Below, one piece after another: positions 44,456-56,358 of a DNA stretch of 64,000 nucleotides. The stretch is from Channa striata. Its lineage: Eukaryota; Chordata; Actinopteri; Anabantiformes; Channidae. Each line of letters begins with the position of its first letter. Position 1 is the stretch's first letter. The stretch is taken from assembly GCA_033026295.1 (NCBI GenBank), contig CM065173.1, positions 2,170,001 through 2,234,000 of the forward strand, in the 5' to 3' direction. The translations under genes were made by a program, and so were the position numbers. The notes under the pieces are model-generated. The model was not told the DNA's origin. It was given only the letters and a program-made list of their open reading frames with translations, and did not search any database.

Positions 44456-45916
44456 TTATCATTTTTGCAGACTGTGAAATTACTGAGGCTGAATAAATCA
44501 ACTATAGTGTACTGTGATATTTCACCTGAGATTACAGGCCTTTTATCATGGATTTAGTGTTAATTGCATTTAAGTCATTGCATTCAAGAATTGTCCCATC
44601 AATAAAGTTAGAGCCATATGACGGACACGTTGCAGAAAGAACGGCCAAAATTAAAGCAGCAAAGGGTGAAATGTCCTGTCTCTCAGATCCTACAGCTTGT
44701 TGACTTGTTTCTTGTTTGAAACATGACTTGACTGTGAGCATTGTCAATGAAGATGCTCACAGCTCACAGGGGAGGCAGTAACAACAGCCTCTTGTTGGCT
44801 CTGGAACAGGAGGGAGGAGTTGAGCTGGAAGCTGGGAGAAGATGAACAGTGACTGACCAGAAATAAAACATCTGAGAAAAGTTGAACACCACATGATGAC
44901 ATTTTGTAAATCAAAGTTTAAGTCATAAAAAGAAGCCAAAAGAAGTGTGATAACATCGTGAAGGCATTATCTGGACTAGTATCTCCTAGTAAAGGAGTGT
45001 GATGTGAGAATGGACTAAGTAACACAAAAATATTTCTGTTTGGAGTGCTATAGCAGTGCATTTTACAGCCCCAAATTATTGTAGAACTAAATAGTGTCAG
45101 TCCCACAACAAATTCATTTTCTTTAAAAAGCTTTGAGTTAAACATGGACCATAATGTTTCATTGTATTTATTCATCCACTCCTGATAACTCCCTTCTTTT
45201 TTTAAACCGTTCACTAAAGCTACAGACAGTTGTCCCTCTGCCCCAGAGGCTCCATCTGCATTATATCTGGTTATGGGGTTACTTTGCCTTTTGTATAACA
45301 CCTAACTTTTTTTTATAATGTCATCATGCTGTTAGTAACGATTGGCTGTGTGAGGTTTAGATCGATTCCTTGTAAAATGGGCTAAATCCTAAATAGAGTG
45401 ATGGATGAATTCCATTTAGCTGCTTTGCTTTCAAGGTCCTGGAATTACACATTCTGGCTCGTCGTCCTATTGTTGTGATTTACCGGAGCTGTGTTAATGT
45501 AAAACCTCTGCTTTTTCTAATACAAGTCCTAATGTTTCCAAGTCGTTTTTCCTTTGGTGAATGCAGTGCACTTCCATACAATAATTCAATATTCCATTAG
45601 AAGGAAATTGCACCTCTGGGCATTGTGCTTGTAAAATGCAACATATTGTATCGTGCGATTGTTCTGTAATGCAAGTAAAAGTATTAAAATACTAAAATAA
45701 TTAAGACAACCGCCCACCCCGCCCAAAAGATATCTTATAACATAAGTATCCTGTATGAATAATCAAGTCAAAATAATGTCCTGGCATTAATACTAGTACA
45801 AAAATGATGACTGTCAAAGTAAGAAAAATCTGTTATTTACTTGAAATGTTAAAAATGCCCTCAAATTCACAGTTTTAAATTAGGCTTCTCTTTGTTATTA
45901 TTGTATTTGTTTATAA

Positions 45917-45955
<39 letters not shown>

Positions 45956-45973
45956 CATTATTATCATTATTAG
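45917..45973. repeat. (TTA)n microsatellite
   Basis: Nearly uninterrupted ATT/TTA units with two TCA interruptions near the right end, about 100 bases upstream of the tm9sf2 promoter. Confidence 0.92.
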
Positions 45974-46059
45974 TTACTTAGATACTTAATTAGGTTATTG
46001 TTTGACAAGAAAAACATTTTGACGTGTGATCCCATAATGCTCCGCTTCACACAAAGACT

Positions 46060-46190
46060 TCCGCCATGTGACGTGTCTGACGCGACGGAAGCGGAAGTCG
46101 GTGGCTGTGTGAGCTGTGGACGTCTGATGCTGCGAACAGGAGCCACATCGAAGTGAGCGGAGAGTTTTGTGCGACTTCGCCGGGCTGAAC
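46060..46190 (+). promoter_or_regulatory. tm9sf2: tm9sf2 promoter and 5' UTR, CpG-rich with tandem ETS-type sites
   Basis: In an otherwise AT-rich region, about 130 bases upstream of the ATG are rich in CpG. They contain a CRE/E-box-like CATGTGACGTG (46065-46075) followed by two close copies of CGGAAG/GGAAGT (about 46083-46098), the core bound by ETS factors. No TATA box is evident. This is the pattern of a housekeeping, TATA-less promoter. CpG density continues into exon 1 and the start of intron 1. Confidence 0.65.
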
Positions 46191-49100
46191 ATGTTGCTGT
46201 GGCTGCTCGGAGCTGCGCTGCTGGCTCGAGCGGCCGGCTTCTACCTCCCTGGTCTGGCGCCCGTCAGCTTCTGTGAACCGGGGAAAGAACTAGTTCCAGG
46301 GTGTAAGGTAAACTCACCGTGTCACTGATCACCTGAGCGGCTTCCAGATGCCCCGACCCAACGTTACCGGATCCTCGCCCGGTAAAACGGTTTTCTCCGT
46401 AAAAACATGGACAACAGAGAGCAGTTAGCCAGCTGCTGGGTTAGTCAGCTACTAACCGTAGCGCCCCAAAAACCCAGCCATGCTAACGGGTATTATGCTA
46501 ACCCCCCGAAAAACAAGCCAACCGTCCCCCAAAAGAAACTTGGTCACACAACAAGTATTAAACCACGAATTACAAATATTTATAGGCCCTTTGCAGTTTG
46601 TCTCTCCTTTGCCAAATGGTGCACGGCTACAGTATGCAAAACACATGGAGAAGTTGTGTCTTATTGTTATGTAGTTAATAGGTTAGAGGAACTGAATCAC
46701 ATTATTGGTTTAATTATGATCTTTGTCTATTGTGACTTATGTAAGTCTCCAGATGATCCCATGGTAGTCAGCTGTTCAGGCCAAAATCACTAGGATCCAT
46801 TACATTGTTTCCCACTGATGTGATTATATTTGGGGAGTTTGCTAATGGGGAGAGGGCTTCTATGTGTAAACAGATATTTTATGGTATTTGCTTACTAACT
46901 TTAGCACACATTATTGATTAACAACAACTGGCTTTAAATGGGGGCAGAGTGTCCTGATTTAGAGCTGCAGCTCAATGTTGTCTGCAGAGCGAAGGAGCTT
47001 CACTTTGTTTGCCGGGGTTCTGGAACTACAGAGGAGAGATAGACCAAGATCCGATGCCAGTGCTGAGCTTAAGAGAGCAGGGAGAGCAAAACTACTGTGG
47101 AGGGTCGAGTCACCTAAGTTGCACACAGAAACACAGCTGTTGTTCAGCAAGGTGTTTCTGGAAAAGTCACACAGCTGTGAAGTTTTTAAGTCCTCGTGAG
47201 AAGGTGGAAAACCAACATGACATCAGGAACAAAAAATGTTGATGAGCATTGTCTTTCTAACATGGGTCCATCTGCTTTGTTTTCTTCTAGTTGACCATTG
47301 AGCTTTTTGTGAACAGGCTGGATTCAGTGGAGTCTGTTCTGCCGTATGAATATACTGCGTAAGTAGCACTGCCCAATCAGATTATTTGCAGTATTTTTTT
47401 AAATTGCACCTTTGTTGTGCATTATTGTGTTCCAGTATTATTAGTACTTTATTAGCATTGCAGAAATTTAAGCTGACCTTAATATACAGGTAACTCTTCA
47501 GACTTCATATCCATACATTAAAAACCTCTAGAGTGCAGCGACATGCCTTATTCACTGCAGTGTTTTCTGTCATTTAAGAATGGATTAATAGAACAATTTC
47601 ACTAATTAGCGGAAAATCGTACAATCTTACATTAAAATACATTAAAAAGTGTTTAAAGTGTAACCGTGTTTTTATTGATATTAATTGTATTTTTCTCACC
47701 ACATTTAATATAAGTGACTTCTAATAAGTTCAGATCATGCCTGTAGGTATATAAAATCCCAGATAAGCTCATGGACCCTCATAAAAGCAAACTGACAAAA
47801 ACCTCTGGCCAGTTTGTTGTGGCCTTCTACAGCTGAATGTATGAACACTCTGAAAGTGTCCTGCTTTGTGTGCAGGTTTGATTTCTGCTCAGAGAAAAAA
47901 ATGAAACGTCCATCAGAGAATTTGGGCCAGGTTCTGTTTGGGGAGAGAATCGAACCCTCGCCATACAAGGTAAGACTCGCCTGCAGCTACAGACAGCCAC
48001 GTGTATTTATTTACCACATACAATGACTGGGTCAAAGGTCGACATGACAAAATGTTGGTGCAAAGGGTTCTGTTGAAATGAATGAAGATCTGGCAGTGGT
48101 TATATTTCTGAAAATAATTGTAATTATGAACAACAGCTTTTTACCATTGTGTGTCATTTTTATGTCAAAGTAAACAAAAACAGCATTGTAGAATGTAAAG
48201 ATAAATGGACAATGAGATACATATATGCCAACTGTGTGTATTCTCTGTGTCAGTTTGATTTTAAGAAACGTGCGGAGTGTAAGTCGGTTTGTACAAGAAC
48301 CTACGACACCACCAACCCTTCAGACAAAGCCAAACTGGACTTTCTCAAGAAAGGCATGTTACTCAACTACCAGCATCACTGGTACGTATAACTGAATCAT
48401 ATATGACCATCTGTGTGCGTGTTTCCATTTAAGCTGCAGCAATTTTTCTAGTACCTAAAGATTCGGATAGTGTTGTGTTTTTTAGTCTTTATTCCGAAGC
48501 CTTTCAGTCAGGTAGTGACCAGAGCTAATATTATTTGAAAAAACTAAATAAAAAACAACACAAAATGTGTAGCATACATAAAAACGTTACATAAACCAAG
48601 ATCATATTCACCATCTTTTATTGTTGGTGTGTGTGTAGGATTGTGGATAACATGCCGGTCACCTGGTGTTATGATGTTGAAGATGGGCAGAAGTTCTGTA
48701 ATCCAGGTTTCCCCATTGGCTGTTATGTTACAGAAGGAGGTCGACCCAAAGATGCCTGCGTGGTCAATGTGAGTGGATCATACACACGGTCTTATGTACA
48801 CGGAAAATATTCTGAAAATCATCTCCACATTATACAAAAAGACGCAAATTCATGGGTTGGGTTCTGTATAGTGATATGATCAGACAGTGAGAAGTCGACA
48901 GTTAATAGCTACACTAACCTGAGGATTTCTTTAAAATCTCATGCATAGATTTTGTATATAAGCTTAGCGTCTGTTAATCTATTGTCATGGAATGCATTTT
49001 GTTCAGAGTTAGTCTCTTTCCCCACTGTCACACCCATCTGTAAGACAAGAGTAAGATAAATGACAACATTACGTTTGCATGGCCGTCTTTGCTTGTTTTC

Positions 49101-50132
49101 CAGTCTAACTTTAATGAAAAGGATGCCTTTTACATCTTTAACCACGTGGACATCACCATCCACTACCATGTGGTTGAGCATGAACAGCTTGGAGCTCGAC
49201 TGGTCGCTGCTAAGATTGAACCTAAAAGGTAATGAGTCACAGTTGTAGCTGGGTCTTTGTCCATGCTGGGATAGCTCATCATCATTCTTTCCACAGACTA
49301 GCACAAAAGTGAGACCTACTGTTCTCCTTACGTAGATTCTGCCTGCGCTGACATCAGACTTGGGTCCGATGTTGGGAAAGCTGCTGCCTTGCTTTGGTTT
49401 AAAGTATTTCTCTTTTGTCTCTCAATGTGCAGCTATGAAAACCCTAATGATGACAGCCCTGATTGCTCTGGAGGGCCCAAGTTCCTGAAAAACAAATACA
49501 CAGGAGTGTTCAAGATCCCATACACATACTCTGTCAACTTTGTGGTCAGTAGCATCTCAGTCAGTTTAATAATGTCCCAAAACAACAAAAAAGGTGATTT
49601 GTATGTGTATTTACATGTGCAGGAGTGTCCTGTTATCAAAGGGCAGCAGAGCTGTTCATTGACACCAAGGGCAACAGTACAGTACCTGTCTTACTGTCAG
49701 AACCCCCACTACAGATATCTTGATTAATAAAACACATCTAAAGAGTCCAATGGGTCTAATTAGTTTAATTGTGTTCCACAATTAAATAGTCATAACTGCC
49801 AAGACAGACATGCACATCAGTATAAGGTAAGGTAATCTTTATTGATCCCACGATAGGGAAGTTTACACGTTACACAGCTCCCAAATGAACAAAGCAATAT
49901 TGTAGAAGACCAGCTTCAAAATTGCTGAAGTGTTTTTTTTGTGAGGAAGTAAGTAAGCAAGTAAAACCAGAGTTATGATAAATGGTTTACGTGTGGTCAA
50001 CTCATGTACCCTAGACTTCTGAGGATAATAGATAGCGTACGTGTTTTTTTAGGAGGACAAAAATATTCGCTGGGCGTCCAGATGGGACTACATCCTGGAG
50101 TCAATGCCTCACACCAACATCCAGTGGTTCAG
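46191..50132 (+). CDS. tm9sf2: tm9sf2 exons 1-8: signal peptide and luminal domain
   Basis: Exons 1-8 encode the signal peptide and the large luminal N-terminal domain. Blocks in order are LFVNRLDSVESVLPYEYTAF, KRPSENLGQVLFGERIEPSP, LNYQHHWIVDNMPVTWCYDV, FCNPGFPIGCYVT, FYIFNHVDITIHYHV and RWASRWDYILESMPHTNIQW, each nearly identical to the human protein. Cysteines are mostly retained. Residues ~215-240 (ENPNDDSPDCSGGP) are less conserved. Confidence 0.95.
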
Positions 50133-53100
50133 GTAACACACACTCACATGCTGATATGCAAAATTCTCTATTGCAGAAAGGCTGAGAGGCAGCGGCCATG
50201 TGTATTTGCAGATTATCTTAAGCTGAATGAATTCAAGAAAGTAACAGTGTGTCGACACTGAAAATGTAGTTTGTTCGTGAGCCATTCAGACACTACAGAC
50301 TGCATTTGTATAGAACTTGTGACATGGATGCAGTATTTGCAACCAGAATCAGTTTTATTGGCTAATTACACTAACACGTACAAAGAATTTGCTTCTGGTC
50401 ACTGGTGGCTCACAAGGACATGTTAAAAAAGTACTTCCTCAGCCACCACAGGTACTCCATCCTCTGCTGAGCCTTTCTGGTGTTATTCCTTCACCTCAAG
50501 TCTTGGGCGAAGTCGGACCCCAACAATTTAAATGTTTCCACAGTTGACACAGGATATGGTGGATATGATGGGGACAGGCAGTATGGAGGGCTCGTCCAGA
50601 AACCCACCGTGATCTCCACAGTCTTGAACATGTTCAGCTCAGGTGGTTGTGACTGCACCACGGCATTAGCTGATCAGCCTCCTCACAGTTTGCAGTCTCG
50701 TTATTATCTTGAAGCCAGAAATTCTTGTGTCATTCGCTGGCAGTGGGAAAGGACCGTCACCTGGAGGTGTAGTCGTTTGCATAGAGGAGGAAGAAGAGCA
50801 GAGGACTCGTGCTGAATGTAACTGTCCTCTTCCTCACCTGCTGTTTCTCTGGGAACTGGTGTCCCACTGACAAAAAAACTGTGAAACCAGTCCGTCAGTA
50901 TAGGCTTTTACACGGACAGCGTTAGCCTTTTATGCTAATGTGAAGGGTTTCTGTGCTTCTACATTTAAAATGGTTCAGTATATACGTTGTCTGTGAAAGC
51001 ATCTGCAGATGAATTATTTGTGTTTTTTTGCAAGAAGGTGGCTTGTCGGGTTTGTGCCAGTTATTAGGTTGGTATGTGAGAGGCTGCAGGGAGAAGAAAG
51101 CATCTGTGTGTAAATAAAAATCAGTTGTTGGTTTGAACACCTTGCTTGGCCCACAGTCACACTTAAACCCAGGGCAGAGCACAACCACTGGATTCATAGC
51201 AACCGACGGTCAGTTGCTTTCTCCTGTCTTCTGTACACTCCCACCTTATTATTTTGGTTTTATAACATATTCCACATTTAATATCAAGCATTATATATGT
51301 CCTGCTGTGTCATAATGATATATATGAGAAATCTACCCATAATTCAACTCTGTTGTTGTTGGCTAACCTGCTAACTCCATGGATACGTAGTGACACTGTT
51401 TTATTTTTTCTCAGCATAATGAACTCCTTGGTGATTGTGTTGTTCCTGTCTGGGATGGTCGCCATGATCATGCTGAGAACTCTGCATAAAGACATCGCCA
51501 GATACAATCAGATGGACTCTGTGGTTAGTCACTAATTGAAACACTTGGGAGCTAATTGCAGATAATTGTTCATAGTTACAGCCATGATTAACAACTCTTA
51601 CTGTACCAGCCGCTGTTTCACCTGTGGGACAGCGGCACTGTTACCAGACTGCTGTTTCTTTGGGAATCATCCCGGTTCTTTACAAATGTGTCAAAACTAC
51701 TGAATATCTTCATATATACCCATATGTTCCTCAGGAGGATGCCCAGGAGGAGTTTGGATGGAAGTTGGTTCATGGAGACGTTTTCCGACCTCCCAGGAAG
51801 GGGATGGTGCTGTCGGTTTTCCTTGGCTCCGGAACACAGATCTTCATTATGACCTTTGTCACGCTTTGTATGTCCTACTTAGCTTCTTAAAAATTATTGA
51901 AACCAAGCTAGGACCATATGGCTCCTATGATAATGTGCAACAGTCTAAACACTAGAAAATGATAGAAGAGCGAAATGTCAGTGATTCATTTAAGGTAATT
52001 CACAACAGCTTCTCTGCATTTTGCAGATAAAAGCCATTTTTTAAAACTGAAAACTCTCAGCTTTGCGCAACTGTTGGGTTTGTTTTAATGTTTGCTATGT
52101 TAAAATAGATGGTAGCCCAAAGGTGCAGAACACAACAGGCTTTCATCCATCAGAAAACACAATGTTTTATCAAACGGTGTTCAGCTGTAAGTTTGAGAGC
52201 GCAGTGCACTAAAGAAAGAATGAAGAAAAGACTTTGACAACAATTTGTCAACACAGCTACCATATTCAGAAAAAAATCCTGAGAGAAACATGAAAACATG
52301 TTACAAATACAGAAATTACAACTGAAATGTTTCCAAAGGGTAAATACAGAAAACACAAAAAAATAAACAAATACAAATTGGGGTCTGTATTTGAAGACAG
52401 GAAGCGATGATTCAAATGTCTGGTGGGGGTGAGTTCCAGAGTGCTGAGCAGAGTGGCTCTGTTCCCCATAGTGCTGAGGCGAGCAGGGGGCACAGCAAGG
52501 GGGGTGGAAGCGGAAGATCTGAGGGGGCGAGAGAAGGCGGCAATGTGGAAGAGATCATACAAATATGGGGGGCCGAGGTTGTGAATGTCCTTGAAGGTGT
52601 ATAGGAGGATTTTGAATTCTATTCTGTGTTTAACCGGGAGCCAATGCAGTTATTGTAGGAAAGGGGTGATATGATTGAATGAGTTTTGGTAATGATGTGA
52701 GCAGCTGAGTTTTGTACCAGTTGGAGCTCATGGAAGAATTTATGGGGAACACTGATGAGAAGAGAGTTACAGTCGTCAATTTGTGTGGTGACAAGGGTGT
52801 GCACATAGATGGAGGTTCCGTAAATAAAAATATGCAGACCTGATGTGGGATTGGAATGATAATGAGCGGTCGAGGATGACACCCAGACTCTGGATGGGGG
52901 GAGTGTGAGAGTGGAATTTGGTTGAGTAAAGATGGGTAGAGATGGGTGTTATCAATGTATATTGAATATATTACAAACAGCAAGACACTGAACACCCACT
53001 TAGTTGCTCCTACTGAGTGTTGTCCAGCTCCCCCATCAGTGTGATTGTCGGAATGGGTAAATAAGACGCCGTGTAAAGTGCCATATATATGCAGACCATT

Positions 53101-56100
53101 CAAATTTAACAGCTGTTAGGGGAGCAGGAAACCGTGGTGGACATGGATGGGGTCTGTTACAGTGAGTCATTAAGCTACTGACGTTGGCCGTCACGTAATC
53201 AAACTGTAATCATATTTACTTGTGCTGTCTCTATTTGCGGTGTATTTATGAAATCAGACTGGTGAAGTGATTCTCCTAAAATGCTGGTGTTTCTTCCATT
53301 TGCATGTGTGTCCTAATGTTGCTCTCAGGCAACATTTTGGTTTCAGATTTCAAAGCCCTCATATCACTGGTATTTCCCTAAACAAATTCTGTATCAGTAA
53401 CTTGAAATGTTAAAAAAGAATCTCCCGCCTCCCTCCTCTAGTCTTTGCCTGTCTTGGATTCCTGTCTCCGGCGAACCGCGGCGGTCTGATGACATGTGCC
53501 GTGGTTCTTTGGGTTCTTCTGGGAACTCCTGCTGGATATGTGGCTGCTCGCCTCTACAAATGTGAGTGAGAGGGTCGGTGGTGCATAGTGTTCGAGGGAT
53601 GGATGTGTTTGGATATTTAAAACCCTGTTCTTCTTGGTTCACTGTCAGCGTTTGGAGGAGAGAAGTGGAAGACCAACGTGCTGCTGACAGCCTTCCTCTG
53701 CCCTGGGTAAGACTGTCACAGCCGCCTCACACATGACACTCACAAAGATGTTTGCTTCTTGGTCCCTCATCTGACAGCCTGTTTGTCTCCGATCAGCGTG
53801 GTGTTTGCGGATTTCTTCGTGATGAACTTAATCTTGTGGGGTGAAGGTTCTTCAGCTGCTATGCCCTTTGGCACCCTGGTCGCCATATTGGCTCTTTGGT
53901 TCTGTATCTCAGTGCCACTCACCTTTATAGGAGCATACTTTGGCTTCAAAAAGGCGGTAAGTGACCTTTCACCTACATCCTCCCTCACACCAGCGCTGAT
54001 TTGCTGTGCACTTTTGCTGTTTTTCATTGTTGGCTGAGAAAGAGAAAGGAGACTGAGCAAAGACTGAGCTGACTGAGCCTCTCGTAGTGCACCTATGTCA
54101 ATGTGTGTTTCTCTCTCTGATGGTCGAAGGGCATCGAGCACCCAGTACGGACAAATCAGATTCCTCGTCAAATCCCAGAGCAGTCGTTCTACACAAAGCC
54201 CTTCCCTGGTATCGTCATGGGAGGAATTCTTCCTTTCGGATGTATATTTATTCAACTGTTCTTCATACTGAACTCTATCTGGTAGGAAAGGTTGTGTTTT
54301 TGCTGCTAGAATCGGTTCTGTGAGCTGAGTTCAGAACTTGCATTTCTGATGTGTGACCTATTTGAGCAGTTGTCTCTGTGTCTGTGTCTTCCAGGTCCCA
54401 TCAGATGTATTACATGTTTGGCTTCCTTTTTCTCGTCTTCATTATCCTGGTCATCACTTGCTCTGAGGCCACTATCCTGCTTTGCTACTTCCACTTATGT
54501 GCTGAGGTAAATGACACCATCAGCGATCTTAACATCTTTTTGGTACTGAGTTCGAAGGAGTTTTATAGAAAGTTGAAATAAAGAATATTAATACAGTTAC
54601 AGTACATGCCAAGTTGTGTTCCTGTCTGTTTGATTTTGTCTTGTATTACAGTCTTACTGAACAGGTTTTCTTCCTGTATACCTCTCCTCCTTCCAGGACT
54701 ACCACTGGCAGTGGCGCTCCTTCCTCACCAGTGGCTTCACTGCTGTCTACTTCCTGGTTTATGCCATTCATTATTTCTTCTCCAAGCTGCAGATCACTGG
54801 ACTGGCCAGTACCATCCTTTACTTTGGATACACTATGATCATGGCTCTCATCTTTTTTTTGTTCACTGGTAGGTTAACAAGAAATAAGGGCGGTGGGGAG
54901 GGGGGTGTATTGAACTCGGTTTAATTCAATTTCAACTTTATTTATATAGCGCCAATTTAGGGCATTTTACATAATAAATTCATTAGAGAAAAAGCCAAAA
55001 AATCCCTCTTGAGCAGCTATAGGCAACAGTGGAGAGGAAAAACTCCCTTTAATGGAAGAAACCTCCAGCAGAACCAGGCTGAGGGTGGGCGGCCATCTGC
55101 CTTGACCGGTTGGGCTGAGTGGAAAACATTGGGCAGGTTGGTAGGACCAGTAGCTCCAAAGCCGGGGACACCTGAGGACAGGGACAGACAGAGGGAGACA
55201 GAGAGGGAGAAAGACGACACAGAGTCAATGTGGCATCCTGAAAGTAGACAATTACTGTAGTCCAATCTAGAAGTAACAAATGCATAGACCAGTTTTTCAG
55301 CATCACTTTGAGACAGGATGCTCCTAATTTTGTCAATGTTCTGTTGGTGGAAGAAGGATCTAATCAGAATTGTGTAACCTCCTTTCTACATGGATTGACA
55401 ACAGACGATGTTTTATTTTGGAAAATGACTTGAGTCACGCGTTACCTTTTGTCAGTATCTGGCCCCCTAACAATGGTACGGGCCAAGCGGTAGCATTTTA
55501 TTTTGTTGTATTTATCCCACCTTAAAGGCTGGTCCGTGAAAATATCATCTGACATGAAACCAGTCCCTGGGACAATTAAGGTTGGGGACCACTGTTTTAG
55601 CTGATATCAGACCTATAGAACACACAAACACACATCACTTAAAGTCCTTAACTTGAACCCAGTCTCAGTCCATCAAGGATTTTACAGACTTTCTAGTTGG
55701 AGCCTAAAACACCCGATTTCACAGCATGTTCTCACTATCCATGCGTATCAAATGTAAATCACCTTAATTTTTCCAACACTCGGAGTGGATCCAACAGCTT
55801 CTGTAACAGTGATTCATCTCTTGTGCCCACATTTCAGTCATTCTATAGGTGGGTTTTGTTGTGGAAAAAGTTTGTCAGTCAATGGCCTTAGTTTGTGAAT
55901 CAGCACGTTGTTGTAAGCTGGGAAGTCCAGCTGCAGGAGAAGCTCAGGGATCTGACGTGGAAGTCATTGACTTAGGAGAGAAAGTCAAGTAACTGCACGT
56001 CCAATTCCTCAAATCATCAAAGTTGTCATCGAATCATAGTCACAGGTTTGTATTTTCTAATATTACAAACAGATGGTCATGTAGCTCAACCAGGTCCTGC

Positions 56101-56358
56101 TATTATTCATAGGCAATTGGTGAAACATCACCAGTGTGTGGATGAAGTTGTATGAAACTGTTGAATTAACTGTTGCTGATGTTTTTTACAGTGTGTTCTG
56201 CCATTGCTACAGCTTGAGAACCACAGTGCTAACAGACGTATAAGATGCGCACGGTTGCTCCTAAGAACGCTCTTTTTGCTCTGTCCTCAGGTACAATCGG
56301 TTTCTTCGCCTGTTTCTGGTTCGTCACTAAGATCTACAGCGTGGTCAAAGTGGACTAA
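46191..56358 (+). CDS. tm9sf2: tm9sf2, transmembrane 9 superfamily member 2 (complete, 17 exons)
   Basis: Exons: 46191-46307, 47291-47358, 47876-47969, 48254-48381, 48639-48768, 49104-49228, 49433-49544, 50053-50132, 51415-51523, 51735-51867, 53442-53561, 53649-53706, 53797-53956, 54130-54281, 54395-54506, 54697-54868, 56291-56358. Together they give 1,938 nt, 645 codons plus TAA; human TM9SF2 has 663 residues. The ATG is followed by a short leucine-rich signal peptide (MLLWLLGAALLARAAG), then FYLPGLAPVSFC, the conserved luminal start. TM9SF2 is a nine-pass endosomal/Golgi protein; human work links it to glycosphingolipid and heparan-sulfate synthesis through enzyme localisation. The C-terminus VVKVD fits the family KxD/E-type retention signal. 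No break was seen. Confidence 0.97.
46308..47290. other. tm9sf2 intron 1
   Basis: The first ~80 bases are CpG-rich and are the part duplicated in the relic at 44370-44455. Nothing else is recognised. Introns 47359-47875 and 48769-49103 also hold nothing I can name. Confidence 0.5.
49824..49900 (-). repeat. LINE 3' tail, antisense copy
   Basis: AAGGTAAGGTAATCTTTATT then GATCCCACGATAGGGAAGTT and TACACGTTACACAGCTCCCA. It is the near complement of 17510-17613. Lies in tm9sf2 intron 7. Confidence 0.7.
50335..50870 (-). mobile_element. decayed non-LTR retrotransposon fragment, antisense
   Basis: Begins CCAGAATCAGTTTTATTGGC (antisense LINE-tail style) and continues with text such as CCGTGATCTCCACAGTCTTG and GTAGTCGTTTGCATAGAGGA, typical of the antisense of fish LINE ORF2. 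No intact frame. Lies in tm9sf2 intron 8 (50133-51414). The rest of the intron is unrecognised. Confidence 0.45.
51415..56358 (+). CDS. tm9sf2: tm9sf2 exons 9-17: nine-pass membrane domain
   Basis: Exon 9 encodes the first transmembrane helix (NSLVIVLFLSGMVAMIML) and the cytosolic RTLHKDIARYNQMDS. Exons 10-17 encode the other eight helices, with RPPRKGMVLSVFLGSG, FLSPANRGGLMTC, LWGEGSSAAMPFGTLVAILA, HPVRTNQIPRQIPEQSFYTK, GGILPFGCIFIQLFFILNSI, CSEATILLCYFHLCAEDYHW and FFSKLQITG. All are near-invariant in the TM9 family. Exon 17 ends KIYSVVKVD then TAA. Confidence 0.96.
51868..53441. other. tm9sf2 intron 10, largely a dispersed repeat
   Basis: 52405-52985 is a G-rich repeat common in fish genomes, with GGTGAGTTCCAGAGTGCTGA, GGTTGTGAATGTCCTTGAAG, TTGAATTCTATTCTGTGTTT and ACCGGGAGCCAATGCAG; probably an old retroelement. 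Outside this block nothing is recognised. Confidence 0.5.
52405..52985 (-). repeat. dispersed retroelement-like repeat, G-rich
   Basis: Recognised from recurring phrases of a common fish repeat (see surrounding intron entry). Its minus strand is open over short spans only (52630-53103, with stops nearby), so it is not coding. Confidence 0.5.
54921..55250 (+). repeat. dispersed repeat with CCTCCAGCAGAACCAGGCTG core
   Basis: Runs from TTCAACTTTATTTATATAGC through CTTGAGCAGCTATAGGCAAC, GAAACCTCCAGCAGAACCAG and GGTGGGCGGCCATCTGCCTT to an AGAGGGAGACAGAGAGGGAG tail. Same family as 63099-63330 and the truncated 21868 copy. Lies in tm9sf2 intron 16. Confidence 0.75.
55440..55605. mobile_element. hAT-like element end in tm9sf2 intron 16
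   Basis: Contains GGTACGGGCCAAGCGG and ends AAGGTTGGGGACCACTG, the complement of CAGTGGTCCCCAACCTT, a recurrent hAT-type terminus. The start is not defined. The rest of the intron (55605-56290) is unrecognised. Confidence 0.45.

Larger units (their letters stand above)
42596..46059. other. piezo1-tm9sf2 intergenic region
   Basis: About 3.5 kb. Contents: retroelement fragments at 42820-43310 (recurring 'cagatgagagatgaaaca'-type phrases and a 10-bp inverted repeat at 42835-42860), an inverted-repeat pair at 43498-43593, the tm9sf2 exon 1 relic at 44318-44455, a 127-codon open frame on the minus strand at 44918-45301 of unknown origin, and a (TTA)n tract at 45917-45973. No further gene was recognised. 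Confidence 0.5.

Noticed and set aside
52630..53103. 157-codon minus-strand open frame in tm9sf2 intron 10
   Set aside because: It overlaps a common fish dispersed repeat and has no domain; transposon-derived or chance.
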